From: Veillonella sp. VA137
GTDB taxonomy: Bacteria; Bacillota; Negativicutes; Veillonellales; Veillonellaceae
Reading direction: 5' to 3'
DNA length: 64,000 nucleotides
Assembly: GCF_003992015.1 (NCBI RefSeq)
Contig: NZ_RQVK01000004.1
Span: 62,001 to 126,000, forward strand
Part shown: positions 32,669 through 41,586 of the stretch, one piece after another
How positions within the stretch are numbered: the first letter of the stretch is position 1
Layout: each line of letters starts with the position of its first letter
Program-made: the position numbers and the translations under genes
The notes under the pieces: generated by a model
Database searches by the model: none
The model's input: the letters and a program-made list of their open reading frames with translations, nothing else
Told to the model about the DNA's origin: nothing

Positions 32669-33187
32669 TTAATTTGATGCTTTAGACTGTTCCAAAGACT
32701 TAATTTCATCACGAATTTGTGCAGCTCTTTCAAATTGCTCTTCCTTTACCGTCCGAATTAGCTCATTTCGTAGTTGCTTAATAGTTTGCTCTACTTTCAA
32801 ATCTGCGGCTCCTCGTTGAGGAATGCGACCTTCATAAGAAATAGATCCTTGAATACGCTTAATTAGGGGAACTAAGTGCTGCCGAAACGCCTCGTAGCAT
32901 CTATCACAACCTAATCGACCTTGATGATTAAATGCCGATATAGTCATGCCACATTGTGGGCAAGTAATCTGTTTGCTATTACCCAATGCACTTTGAGGGT
33001 ACATAACATTGGCAAAAAATTGATTATTGAAAAAGCTATCATCAAACATAGAGGAAAACATGGTTCCACTTCCCTGCTCTTTTTGATTGGCACATTGTTG
33101 GCAATAATGATGCTCCTCTTTTGCTCCATTCACAATAGATGTCATATGAATGTTTGCATTTTCTTTACCACAAGAATCACATTTCAT
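32669..33187 (-). CDS. mcsA: McsA activator of McsB
   Basis: The 172-residue protein carries two zinc-binding regions, CDSCGKENANIHMTSIVNG with a following CQQC, and CPQCGMTISAFNHQGRLGCD with CYEAF, and ends in a UVR helix hairpin (KEEQFERAAQIRDEIKSLEQ). It activates McsB and modulates CtsR. GGAGGTG precedes the ATG. It lies three bases after ctsR. Confidence 0.95.
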   Translation of the reverse strand: MKCDSCGKENANIHMTSIVNGAKEEHHYCQQCANQKEQGSGTMFSSMFDDSFFNNQFFANVMYPQSALGNSKQITCPQCGMTISAFNHQGRLGCDRCYEAFRQHLVPLIKRIQGSISYEGRIPQRGAADLKVEQTIKQLRNELIRTVKEEQFERAAQIRDEIKSLEQSKASN

Positions 33188-33190
33188 AGT

Positions 33191-33667
33191 CTACACCTCC
33201 TCATTTATAATGTTCATAATGGCTTGATAAAAACGCTCTGCGGCTTCTTTTCTACGTTCCGTTGGCACATCTTGTAAGATTCTAACAAATGCTTCATGTA
33301 ACATCGCTGCTTCACGCTTTGTAAGACGTGCTTCTTTCATATGTTGGAATAATACTTTGTCAATGTGACCAATTGTAATAACAGGTTCCTCTTCATTACG
33401 TTTTTGAGTTTTTTCTAAGGGAATCAGGACTTTTGTTCTTACCGGTTCCATAACTCTAGTAATTGTGATTGAGCCACCTAATCCCCGTCTGGATTGAACA
33501 ATGAATCCCCGGTCATTTGAAAATCGTGTACTCAGCACATAACTAATTTGTGAGGGCGCACAATCCAAAGTCTCGGCTAGTTCATTTCTCCTTAGCGTAA
33601 TGCCTTCCTGTTCTTCTAATAGTTTCGTCAGTATAAACTGTTCAATCTTATCTGCTAAAATGCTCAT
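33191..33667 (-). CDS. ctsR: CtsR heat-shock repressor
   Basis: The 158-residue repressor has the N-terminal winged helix (ADKIEQFILTKLLEEQEG, RNELAETLDCAPSQISYVLS) and the glycine-rich wing RRGLGGSITITRV that senses heat. The C-terminal dimerisation part ends with RFYQAIMNI. GAGGT precedes the ATG. It heads the operon and represses it through direct repeats at its own promoter (33794-33844). Confidence 0.96.
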   Translation of the reverse strand: MSILADKIEQFILTKLLEEQEGITLRRNELAETLDCAPSQISYVLSTRFSNDRGFIVQSRRGLGGSITITRVMEPVRTKVLIPLEKTQKRNEEEPVITIGHIDKVLFQHMKEARLTKREAAMLHEAFVRILQDVPTERRKEAAERFYQAIMNIINEEV

Positions 33668-33793
33668 ATTATAACCTCATTTCTTCCATTTGTGATGTAT
33701 TATCTACTATAATGCAATCCTAAATATTCACATCATCAGTCATTATATACACCGAATAGTTGAATTTGACTTTTTGTTCTTTTCTATGGTTAA

Positions 33794-33844
33794 AGTATAT
33801 CTGACTTTTTGACTTTTGTCAAATACTTTTTTGACTTTTTGACT
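33794..33844 (-). promoter_or_regulatory. ctsR operon promoter with CtsR-like direct repeats
   Basis: On the minus strand TTGACA, 17 bases and TATACT form a full promoter (33794-33822). Two copies of AGTCAAAAAGTCA lie on it: one inside the -35/-10 spacer and one just upstream of -35, with 29 bases between equivalent points. CtsR boxes are heptamer repeats (RGTCAAA) at a 10-base step; here the step is 8. I take it as the CtsR operator by position and heptamer sequence. Confidence 0.75.
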
Positions 33845-33916
33845 ATTTAGTTAAAAAATAATGTAGGACACTGTTCGTATATGAATCGTGCCCCACATCG
33901 ACAGCAAAACAAAATA

Positions 33917-33947
33917 GGTAGCCCCTCTATTAGAAAGGCTACCTATT
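33917..33947 (-). terminator. Hairpin downstream of ferritin
   Basis: ATAGGTAGCC and GGCTACCTAT form a perfect 10-bp stem with a 13-base loop, followed on the minus strand by TTTTG. It lies about 150 bases after the ferritin stop and would end that transcript. Confidence 0.7.
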
Positions 33948-33965
33948 GTATATTCTAGCAAGCAA

Positions 33966-34087
33966 CTTCACTCTTACAAATATCATGATTGTGTTTAGTT
34001 ATATGTGTTGTGTGTTAGGTTTTGTATTATGTGTGTGTTATGTGTGTTAGGTTTGATAGGAAGTTCTCACTTCACAGTAAGAGTGAG
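33966..34087. repeat. G/T-rich 3' region of ferritin bounded by inverted repeat
   Basis: TCACTCTTAC at the left end and GTAAGAGTGA at the right are inverted copies about 100 bases apart. Between them is a G/T-rich run with repeated TGTGTTAGGTTT and GTGTGTTATG words. It lies directly after the ferritin gene, before its terminator, and has no open frame of note. A long-range stem in the 3' end of the ferritin mRNA is possible. Confidence 0.6.
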
Positions 34088-34095
34088 TGTAGCAA

Positions 34096-34581
34096 TTATT
34101 GACGGCTACCTAATTTGGAGTCCAAGAATAATTGTGCAGAACGGCTATCTTGTGCAAATGTGAATTGATCTACTAGGTCAGTTGCATTCGCTTCTTCTTC
34201 TACTTGTTCTTCTACGAACCAGTTCAAGAAAGATACTGTAGCATAATCTTTTTCTTCTAATGCTAATGCATACAAGTTATGGATTTTGCCAGTAATCATT
34301 TGTTCATGAGCTAATACAGCTTTTGCTACTTCTAATGGATTAGTCAAAGTAGATGCTGTGTTTTTTACATCACCTAATGTTACTTTTTCATTGTTGCTTT
34401 GTAAGTAATCAATGAATTTGAAAGCGTGAGTTACTTCTTCTTGGTATTGTGCACGTAACCATGCGGAGAAACCTTTGAAGTTAGCATCAGCCATAGCTAA
34501 GGAAAGAGCTAAATATGTGGATGCTGCATTAAATTCGAAAATTACTTGTTCGTTAAGAGCTTGTGCTACTTTTTGATTCAT
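34096..34581 (-). CDS. ftn: Ferritin
   Basis: The 161-residue four-helix protein stores iron; EFNAASTYLALSLAMADANF with the following EEVTHAFKFIDYL and EKDYATVSFLNWFVEEQVEE carry the ferroxidase ligands Glu, Glu, His and Glu. It is of the FtnA type, without a haem-binding methionine that I can see. I start at MNQKVAQ, since GAGG lies 9 bases upstream; the five-residue longer start lies on top of that site. It stands alone with a clear promoter (34650-34678). The leader has a hairpin GATGTG-GAAA-CACATC at 34626-34641. Confidence 0.95.
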   Translation of the reverse strand: MNQKVAQALNEQVIFEFNAASTYLALSLAMADANFKGFSAWLRAQYQEEVTHAFKFIDYLQSNNEKVTLGDVKNTASTLTNPLEVAKAVLAHEQMITGKIHNLYALALEEKDYATVSFLNWFVEEQVEEEANATDLVDQFTFAQDSRSAQLFLDSKLGSRQ

Positions 34582-34649
34582 GTTTTTATACCTCATATAT
34601 ACTTTTTATAAATTGACAATACACTGATGTGTTTCCACATCGTGATTTC

Positions 34650-34678
34650 ATTATAACAGACAAATCGAAATAAATCAA
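34650..34678 (-). promoter_or_regulatory. Ferritin promoter
   Basis: TTGATT, 17 bases, TATAAT on the minus strand, about 70 bases before the ferritin ATG. Confidence 0.75.
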
Positions 34679-34725
34679 TCTTCTTTTTCTATTTTTTTCG
34701 ATTTTTTATCATTTATTTTATATTT

Positions 34726-34808
34726 TGATAATGATTGCAAGTTACACAGACTGAAATGCTCAATCATTCATGCATGGCTGACTAAAAGAGAGTATACTAT
34801 TCATGCAA
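34726..34808 (+). promoter_or_regulatory. Control region of the metal operon
   Basis: TGATAATGATTGCAA (34726-34740) matches the left half of a Fur-family palindrome (TGATAATnATTATCA) and less well the right half. Further on, TATACT at 34793-34798 is a good -10, flanked by two direct copies of ATTCATGCA (34766 and 34799), 33 bases apart. No clear -35 is seen. Fur or Zur control is likely by context but the box is imperfect. Confidence 0.45.
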
Positions 34809-34858
34809 GAACTTTCATTTTATTATATATAACATTATACACATTGGAGGTGAGATGT

Positions 34859-35899
34859 ATGATGAATCTAATCAGTCGTGCTTTTACTCGAGCAAAACAA
34901 AATCTAAGTTCCCATAAAGTAAAAGTGTATGTCGTCTCTGGTTTTCTAGGTGCCGGAAAGACAACATTCATTCAGCAACTCATACAAGAATTACCGGATC
35001 CAACAAGAATTTTGATTTTAGAAAATGATTTCGGCCAAGTCAATTTAGATGGAGCTATCCTTCGTGAAAAAGGATATACCGTTCGCGAGCTCACATCTGG
35101 GTGCATTTGTTGTAGCTTAGCCGGCGATTTCCGTAGAGCTTTAGTAGATATTTTAGACACTCAAGATGTGGATTATATTATCATTGAACCATCTGGGGTG
35201 AGTCAACTATCTGACATTCTAGCTATTTGCAAGGATTCATCTATTGCAAAACGCATTGAGCTCACCGGTTGTGTGTCCATTGTGGATGCCATGCGAGCTC
35301 CTATGTACTACAAAAACTTTGGTGTCTTCTTTAAAGATCAAATTGCCTACTCAAGCCAAGTCTTTATTAGCCATCAAGAAGATGAAGATTTGCTACAAAA
35401 CACCTTGGAAATTATTCGTCTCTTAAATCCAGCTGCACCGATTTACATCGTGCCTTGGAAAGAGATTACACTTTCAAAATATATTTCCATGTATCCACGA
35501 GAGCAAGTCATCTCCTCTTTATCACCTGCCAAAAATATTGAAAATCATACAGGTCATCATACAGCACGGAATCACCCCGAGATTCCTCGTCATGACCACA
35601 TTGCTCATCACGCACAGGCCAAGGATGCTTTCTTAACATGCACGGTAGAATGCACCTTACCTCGCACCATCGATGAATGGAAAGAACATTTGAAAGCCCT
35701 CATCGAAACGAATACAACTGGTCATATCTTACGATTGAAAGGTTGCATCCCTCTATCCACTGGAGGGCAAGCCTTAGTACAATACAACGGCACTGGTTTA
35801 GAGATTACTCCTACCACATTACATGATTCATATTTAACCATCATTGGTCCATCTTTAAACAATGATGCGTTGCAGTCTTTTATTAATGGAACAATGTAA
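34859..35899 (+). CDS. COG0523 G3E GTPase, metallochaperone-like, His-rich
   Basis: The 346-residue protein belongs to the CobW/YciC/ZigA group. Walker A is GFLGAGKT at 28-35, the metal site CICC is at 82-85 within SGCICCSL, and IIEPSGVSQ follows as Walker B-like region. A loop near residues 229-254 holds eight histidines in 22 positions, which suggests zinc or nickel binding. The C-terminal CobW domain is present. The start is the ATG at 34859 with GGAGG 8 bases ahead; the TTG 15 bases upstream would put the start in front of the ribosome site. It is the first gene of an operon with a permease and a TIGR03943-like protein, a set linked to metal handling. A CobW role in B12 synthesis is possible but less likely. 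Confidence 0.88.
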   Translation: MMNLISRAFTRAKQNLSSHKVKVYVVSGFLGAGKTTFIQQLIQELPDPTRILILENDFGQVNLDGAILREKGYTVRELTSGCICCSLAGDFRRALVDILDTQDVDYIIIEPSGVSQLSDILAICKDSSIAKRIELTGCVSIVDAMRAPMYYKNFGVFFKDQIAYSSQVFISHQEDEDLLQNTLEIIRLLNPAAPIYIVPWKEITLSKYISMYPREQVISSLSPAKNIENHTGHHTARNHPEIPRHDHIAHHAQAKDAFLTCTVECTLPRTIDEWKEHLKALIETNTTGHILRLKGCIPLSTGGQALVQYNGTGLEITPTTLHDSYLTIIGPSLNNDALQSFINGTM

Positions 35900-35904
35900 C
35901 ACCT

Positions 35905-37392
35905 ATGAAAACTATCCCCGCCTATGTAGTGATGGGCTTTCTTGGTTCAGGAAAGACAAGCACTATCACTGCTGGTATTGAAAGTCATAAAATTTCAAAT
36001 GTTCTTCTCTTTCAATTTGAGCAGGGCTTACAAAGTCCTGCTCTTTCCAACGAAAGAGTACATACTTTCTCCATCGATGATGATCCCAAGAACACTATCT
36101 CCGCTTGTCAGCAAGTATTACAAGATCGTCAGTATCGTGAACTTTGGATCGAATGGAATGGCATGGGCTCCTTAGAAAGTTTTGAAGAACTTTTTCTACA
36201 CTCTCCCTTAGGAGATATGCTAGATATTAAACATATTTATTATGTGACCCATCCAGAATGGGTAGAGTCACAATTACCGTATTTAGGGGAAATTCCCCTT
36301 TCACAAATTCGCTATAGCGATACAGTCATACTGGGCAACACTACGCAAGAAAAGGCTAAAGAGTATACTGAATTGGCTCCTAATAGTACTTGGATTACCT
36401 GCCAAGATGTGAAGCAATGGCCTATTACAAAACCTATACAAATGTCTAAACCTGGATGGAAACAATATGCGATCATCCCTATCCTATTGGCCTTGGGATA
36501 TATGTTTTATGCACAGCCTAATTGGGTAACTATGACCACGGCCATCTTATTACAGATGATACCATTCTTGCTTTTAGGGACTGGCATTTCCGTCATCGTA
36601 GAACAATATGCCTCTCCCTATCGCATAGAAAAATATTTACATCGTTCTCCTATGTTCGCCTATATACTAGCTATTCTCATGGCTTGTACTATGCCACTCT
36701 GTGATTGCGCGGTAATCCCTATCTTACGCAGCCTAACACGGCAAGGTATGGAACCGAAAGTTAGTCTATTCTTTACGATGATTAGTCCTTTGCTAAATCC
36801 CATTGTACTACTCTCCACTTATTATGCGTTCCCAAAAGAACCTATGATACTCTGGGGACGACCTTTACTAGGAATTTTGCTAGCTTTTATTGTAAGCCAA
36901 TATTGTGGCTCTCGTATCTACGGTCGTACCGATGCATTCCCTCCATGGAAACAATTAACTCTAGTAAAATCGCTGTCAAAAGACATAGGATTTTTCGGAA
37001 GATTACAAGAAGAAACCTTACGCCTATTGCCCTTTATCATAATTGGGTCTATACTAAGTAGTGGGTTACAATTATTTTTACCTAAACAATGGTTGCAAGA
37101 TATATCCTTATCTGGTTCCATTTTAGTCATCTTCGGTATGATGGCACTCGCCTTTTGCGTATCCATCTGCTCTACTGCAGATGCCATTATCGCTCGGTCC
37201 TTTATGAACGTCATTCCTTTACCAGGAATCTTGGCATTCTTACTGTTTGGACCTCTATTAGACATTAAAAACTACGTCTTATTACGAAATCTGTTCCCTA
37301 ATTCCTTTGTGAAAGTATATAGTATTTCCATCATTCTGGGAACAACGATTATATGTATACTATTTTCGATCATAGGAGGTTATGCACTATGA
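35905..37392 (+). CDS. G3E-like P-loop domain fused to a YraQ/DUF318 permease
   Basis: The 495-residue protein joins two parts. Residues 1 to about 175 resemble a COG0523 GTPase: GFLGSGKT at 11-18 and LWIEWNGMGSLESFEEL in the place of the Walker B and following motif, but there is no CxCC motif and the guanine-specificity NKxD is replaced by LGNTTQEK. From residue 190 on there are about eight membrane segments with CTMPLCDCAVIPILRSL and LNPIVLL, the signature of the DUF318/YraQ permease family (COG0701). It begins 5 bases after the GTPase gene and its last bases overlap the next start (ATGA). The soluble domain may gate or load the transporter. The transported metal or ligand is unknown. Confidence 0.85.
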   Translation: MKTIPAYVVMGFLGSGKTSTITAGIESHKISNVLLFQFEQGLQSPALSNERVHTFSIDDDPKNTISACQQVLQDRQYRELWIEWNGMGSLESFEELFLHSPLGDMLDIKHIYYVTHPEWVESQLPYLGEIPLSQIRYSDTVILGNTTQEKAKEYTELAPNSTWITCQDVKQWPITKPIQMSKPGWKQYAIIPILLALGYMFYAQPNWVTMTTAILLQMIPFLLLGTGISVIVEQYASPYRIEKYLHRSPMFAYILAILMACTMPLCDCAVIPILRSLTRQGMEPKVSLFFTMISPLLNPIVLLSTYYAFPKEPMILWGRPLLGILLAFIVSQYCGSRIYGRTDAFPPWKQLTLVKSLSKDIGFFGRLQEETLRLLPFIIIGSILSSGLQLFLPKQWLQDISLSGSILVIFGMMALAFCVSICSTADAIIARSFMNVIPLPGILAFLLFGPLLDIKNYVLLRNLFPNSFVKVYSISIILGTTIICILFSIIGGYAL

Positions 37393-38147
37393 AATACATT
37401 CCTACAATTAACATTCACGCAGCGGTAGAAATCGTAGCCTCTGCTAGTTGCAGCCTATCCTTGTTATATTTATTAACAACAGGCTCCATCTATCGTTTAA
37501 TTGCCCCTAATTCCTATATCATCGCTTTGCTATGGGCTTTGACATTATTACTATTATGGAGCACAATCAAAGCAAGCAAAAACATATTCCGTAGATCTTA
37601 TGGCTCTTCGTATCGAAATGCTATCCTATACGGATTATGTACATTACTATTAAGTCCATCCATCTTCCATGCCCAAGCCTTTGCATTACCAGCGGAAGAG
37701 CCTGTGGACCAAGTCATTTCCATTACCAAAGAACCAGTTCCAACAAACGATTATAAAAACATTGGTGATGGTATCGATGATACGCATCGACACATTACAT
37801 TAACGTCCAGAAATTATTACGATACCATTTTAAAAGTATCTAATCACATTGAAAAATATAAAGGCTATACAGTAACAGCTACAGGCTATATTTCTTATCA
37901 TGACAAAGCTTTACAAGGCAATGACTTTGTATTAGCTCGTGATTTAATGATTTGCTGCGTAGCAGATATGTCTCCATTTGGATTACCTACAGAGTACTCC
38001 TCCACTACACCATTGTTAGAGCATACTTGGTATACAATGGAAGGAACTATCGGCACTCGTAACTTCCACGGTGTAGAACAGCCCTATATCGTAAACAGCA
38101 AAATTACACAAGCCGATGCAATTGATGGATATATTTTCCCTAACTAA
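37389..38147 (+). CDS. TIGR03943/DUF1980-like permease partner (YcgQ type)
   Basis: This 252-residue protein starts with two or three membrane segments (residues 7-27, 38-57 and about 74-92), then continues with an outside domain of about 150 residues. The domain order, the LEHTWYTMEGTIG stretch and the pairing with a DUF318 permease fit the TIGR03943 (YcgQ) family, which is nearly always next to such a permease. YSYH, DLMICCVADMSPFGLP is a likely ligand-binding stretch with a Cys pair. I start at MKYIPTIN because TAGGAGG lies 9 bases upstream and the ATG overlaps the permease stop. The longer frame lies entirely inside the permease gene. Confidence 0.82.
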   Translation: MKYIPTINIHAAVEIVASASCSLSLLYLLTTGSIYRLIAPNSYIIALLWALTLLLLWSTIKASKNIFRRSYGSSYRNAILYGLCTLLLSPSIFHAQAFALPAEEPVDQVISITKEPVPTNDYKNIGDGIDDTHRHITLTSRNYYDTILKVSNHIEKYKGYTVTATGYISYHDKALQGNDFVLARDLMICCVADMSPFGLPTEYSSTTPLLEHTWYTMEGTIGTRNFHGVEQPYIVNSKITQADAIDGYIFPN

Positions 38148-38182
38148 ATATTTATAAATGATAGTGTATAAAGGAGTATGTT

Positions 38183-38569
38183 ATGAACCGTACTATAACA
38201 AAATTACTGTCCTATTGTTTCGTTCTTTTTATATTCTTATCATTTACAAGTACTGTTAAAGCAACTGATATCTGGATTAGTAGTTCAGAAAACACCAGTC
38301 TTTATATAATGGACGATACTATTTCTTATGGAACATCCTCTACGGGAAAATGGATTACTGTATCCGTAAAAATAGTTAAACACAACCGAGTCATTGAAAC
38401 AGTAACATGGAATTTCTCAAAATTCAAAACTGATATGTGGAGATACTATACCAACACAATGAGGAGAGATCATACTACTGTCGTAATACCACACCATAAA
38501 ATATTTGAATATATGATGCATAGAATAGGTTGGACATATACTATTCGTGACAATTTATGGTACTATTAA
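38183..38569 (+). CDS. Unknown small secreted protein
   Basis: I do not recognise the family. The first 27 or so residues are a signal peptide (KLLSYCFVLFIFLSFTSTV then KATD), leaving a mature protein of about 100 residues rich in aromatic residues and Thr, probably beta-structured. No cysteine remains in the mature part. AAAGGAG lies 7 bases before the ATG. It follows the metal operon by 35 bases and ends in front of a strong terminator, so it is probably the fourth gene of that transcript, but a link to metals is only by position. Confidence 0.7.
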   Translation: MNRTITKLLSYCFVLFIFLSFTSTVKATDIWISSSENTSLYIMDDTISYGTSSTGKWITVSVKIVKHNRVIETVTWNFSKFKTDMWRYYTNTMRRDHTTVVIPHHKIFEYMMHRIGWTYTIRDNLWYY

Positions 38570-38583
38570 TTCTCTTAACAATT

Positions 38584-38628
38584 AAAAGCCATACCCCATC
38601 TGGAGTACCAGATGGGGTATGGCTTTTT
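38584..38628 (+). terminator. Bidirectional terminator between convergent genes
   Basis: AAAAGCCATACCCCATCTGG, loop AGTA, and the full complement give an extremely stable 20-bp hairpin with T on both strands. It ends the metal operon from the left and the M16C protease gene from the right. Confidence 0.95.
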
Positions 38629-38649
38629 ATATGTAATCGTTTTATGAAA

Positions 38650-41559
38650 TTATTGCACTAGGTTACTCACTTTATCAAAGAGCTGTTCTGCTTCTTTGAT
38701 ACGCTGTTCGCTACCCATGACTACGATATGGTTATCTTGCAGTACTTTTTCAATGACATCTGCTAATCCACGTAAGTCTTCTACTGTTGTTTCCAAGACT
38801 TGTTGACGGAAAGCAGTCATATTTACTTCATTGGTATTCCCAAAGTATAAGCTCATAGCACGAGCTCCTTGTAGGAATGGTGTATTAGATACATCCAGTC
38901 CACTCATAGTACCAATGATATATTTACGCATTTCTCGTGGAGATAAATCTAATTCACGTAAATAGGTCGGCAATCCATCGTACACTTGTAATGTATTTTC
39001 TAAGTTTGGATCGCGGTAGGAACAGAATACCATATTACCATTATTATGGAAGTTAGCAAAGGCTCCATACGCTCCACCTTGTACACGAATCAAATTCCAC
39101 AGATAATCGTAGCGTAACATAGTTTCTAGGACGCTCATAGTACCTGTATGTGTACCACCATGATCACGGAAGTTACCACCTTTTGCCACATATTGCACCT
39201 TACCAGATGTAGCTAAGCCTTCATTCACATAGGATTGAGTCATCTCTAGCTGTGCTTCCCAACTATCATCACTTAAAACAGCAGTGATATCGTCTAGATG
39301 TGCTAAGAAAGTTTCTAGTTCTTCAGTAGTACCTACAAAAGATACTTCCAAGTTATCTTTACGGAATAAACGTTGTTGTACTTTCATCAATTGTTCTGTC
39401 ACACCAGCTAGTAATGTTTCATTCTCTAAGACTTCGACTAAACGACGGAAATAGCCTAATGTATCTTGATCTCTAAATTTACCAATTTTCGATACTTTCG
39501 CCATAAGCAAGTTAGTAACAATCGTATTACCACGGCGGAATGCTTCTGTATCCCAGATGGCCTTTCCTTCTTTTAATAATTCTACAAGACGTTCTTGACT
39601 ATCAAACTTTGTACGTCCTACAATCTCTCCAAGTAAAGATGTTAAATGACCAATGTTAGATGCTAACGCCTTACTACGAACAACCGCTAATGGTACAAAT
39701 GCATCACGTTCATTATGGATAGAGACTGGCAATACATCCATGGTATAGCCACCTAAATGTAGATTTATTTCTTTTGCTATCTCTGCATAGGTAAAACGTT
39801 CTGTATCTAGTCGGCCTAATACATCTGACAATAGCTCTGCATAAAATAATTCATCTTCTCGCAAGGATTCCATATTGAAATACAAGCTAACATAGTTAAT
39901 GCCACGAGCTGGTACATCAATGTGATGCACACGAATACCTTTATGGTCAATTTCACGACGTGGTGTTACTTCTACTACAGGAGAAATATCAGACAATTCT
40001 AATAAAGGAATTGTTGCCAGTGCTTCTTCAGAATCTACGGCTTGTTGCATTTCTTTTAATTTCGCTGTTTGATCAATAATATGGGCAATTTCTTCTTCAC
40101 TCATATTTGATTTAATAGCCGCTAGTTCAGCAGTCTCTTCTTGTTCTTTTTTCTCTTGCAAACCTTTTTCTGGATACAGAGAAACTAAGCCTTTATGCGT
40201 GTTATCTAAGATATAGGTACGCAATAATTTTTCATAGAAATCAGTAGATAATCCTTCACGAAGTGCTTTCAATACTGGTTCATATCGTAACAACTCAATA
40301 GGATCTTCGTCATATAGCCAATTATCCATCACTCGTAAGCCGTAAGCAAGACCAATTGGACGCCCTCCAAAATCGGCTTCTCGCAAAATGAACTCAATGC
40401 GATTTAAGGATGCCTCTAACAATTCCTTATCTAAACCTGCATCTACCAATTGGCGTAATGTGTTTTCCACCACTTCCTGTAACTGTGCTTGTTTTTCGAT
40501 TTCAGAACCTGTGACACTAATTTCAAATAATGGCTGACGAATCCCATCCATGTAGGAACCGCTTACATCACTACCAATATTTGCTTTCACTAAAGCTTCC
40601 TTCAATGGCGCTGAGCCGGATGTAAATAAGGCATGATTCAACACTTCAAAGGCTAAACTTTGAGTAAATGTCATTTCTGGGAATACATAGGTTAAGGAAT
40701 GAATGGCTTTGCCCTTATCACTTTCATCATTACCAATACCGTATGGGAAAGATGCCACTACTGGTTCAGATAAAGGAGATTGCATAGCAATACTAGAATC
40801 TACTTCAATGGCATGGAAGTTTGACAAATATTCCTTATCAATGAATGCTAAGGTTTCTTCAATATTCATATCCCCATATAAATAGATATAGCTATTAGAT
40901 GGATGGTAATAGGAATCATAGAAAGCTTTAAAGTTTTCATAGGTCAAGTCTGTAATATTATCAGGATATCCACCAGAATCATGCCCATAAGTAGTGTCAG
41001 GATATAACAGCGCCATTTTATGATGATCTAATTGAGAATCAGGTGAGGAGTAAACCCCTTTCATCTCGTTATAAACAACACCTTTATAGGTCAATGGATC
41101 TTCTGGAGATTCTAACTCATAATGCCATCCCTCTTGCATCACGATCATTGGATCCTTAGCTACACGAGGATAGAATACGGCATCCAAATAGACATCCATC
41201 AAATTATGAAAGTCTGTATCATTCTTACTCGCCACTGGATACACAGTTTTATCAGAATAGGTCATAGCATTTAAGAATGTGTTCAGAGAGCCTTTTACGA
41301 GTTCCACAAAGGGCTCTTTCAAAGGAAATTTACGGGATCCACACAACACAGAATGTTCTAAAATATGTGCTACCCCTGTACTATCATGAGGGGGCGTGCG
41401 GAATGCTACATGAAATACTTTATTTGTATCTTCTGTATCTATGTATAACAAGCGTGCACCAGATTGCTCATGGTGTAACATATAGGCTGTGCCATTTACC
41501 TCTTGAACAGGTTCAATTCGCTCTACACGAAAGCCTGTATAGACTGTATCTAACTTCAT
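38650..41559 (-). CDS. M16C zinc metalloprotease (presequence-protease type)
   Basis: The 969-residue enzyme has the inverted zinc motif HILEH at 65-69 within AHILEHSVLCGSRKFP, followed by the EGWHYE and NEMKGVYSSP regions, a helical hinge near 480-520 and a second M16 half lacking the motif, as in PreP/insulinase-like single-chain proteases. It would degrade peptides in a closed chamber; no signal peptide is seen, so it acts in the cytoplasm. AGAGGT precedes the ATG. It stands alone between two terminator-like hairpins. Confidence 0.93.
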   Translation of the reverse strand: MKLDTVYTGFRVERIEPVQEVNGTAYMLHHEQSGARLLYIDTEDTNKVFHVAFRTPPHDSTGVAHILEHSVLCGSRKFPLKEPFVELVKGSLNTFLNAMTYSDKTVYPVASKNDTDFHNLMDVYLDAVFYPRVAKDPMIVMQEGWHYELESPEDPLTYKGVVYNEMKGVYSSPDSQLDHHKMALLYPDTTYGHDSGGYPDNITDLTYENFKAFYDSYYHPSNSYIYLYGDMNIEETLAFIDKEYLSNFHAIEVDSSIAMQSPLSEPVVASFPYGIGNDESDKGKAIHSLTYVFPEMTFTQSLAFEVLNHALFTSGSAPLKEALVKANIGSDVSGSYMDGIRQPLFEISVTGSEIEKQAQLQEVVENTLRQLVDAGLDKELLEASLNRIEFILREADFGGRPIGLAYGLRVMDNWLYDEDPIELLRYEPVLKALREGLSTDFYEKLLRTYILDNTHKGLVSLYPEKGLQEKKEQEETAELAAIKSNMSEEEIAHIIDQTAKLKEMQQAVDSEEALATIPLLELSDISPVVEVTPRREIDHKGIRVHHIDVPARGINYVSLYFNMESLREDELFYAELLSDVLGRLDTERFTYAEIAKEINLHLGGYTMDVLPVSIHNERDAFVPLAVVRSKALASNIGHLTSLLGEIVGRTKFDSQERLVELLKEGKAIWDTEAFRRGNTIVTNLLMAKVSKIGKFRDQDTLGYFRRLVEVLENETLLAGVTEQLMKVQQRLFRKDNLEVSFVGTTEELETFLAHLDDITAVLSDDSWEAQLEMTQSYVNEGLATSGKVQYVAKGGNFRDHGGTHTGTMSVLETMLRYDYLWNLIRVQGGAYGAFANFHNNGNMVFCSYRDPNLENTLQVYDGLPTYLRELDLSPREMRKYIIGTMSGLDVSNTPFLQGARAMSLYFGNTNEVNMTAFRQQVLETTVEDLRGLADVIEKVLQDNHIVVMGSEQRIKEAEQLFDKVSNLVQ

Positions 41560-41586
41560 ACTACCTCTTTTCTATCTACTAAACAT

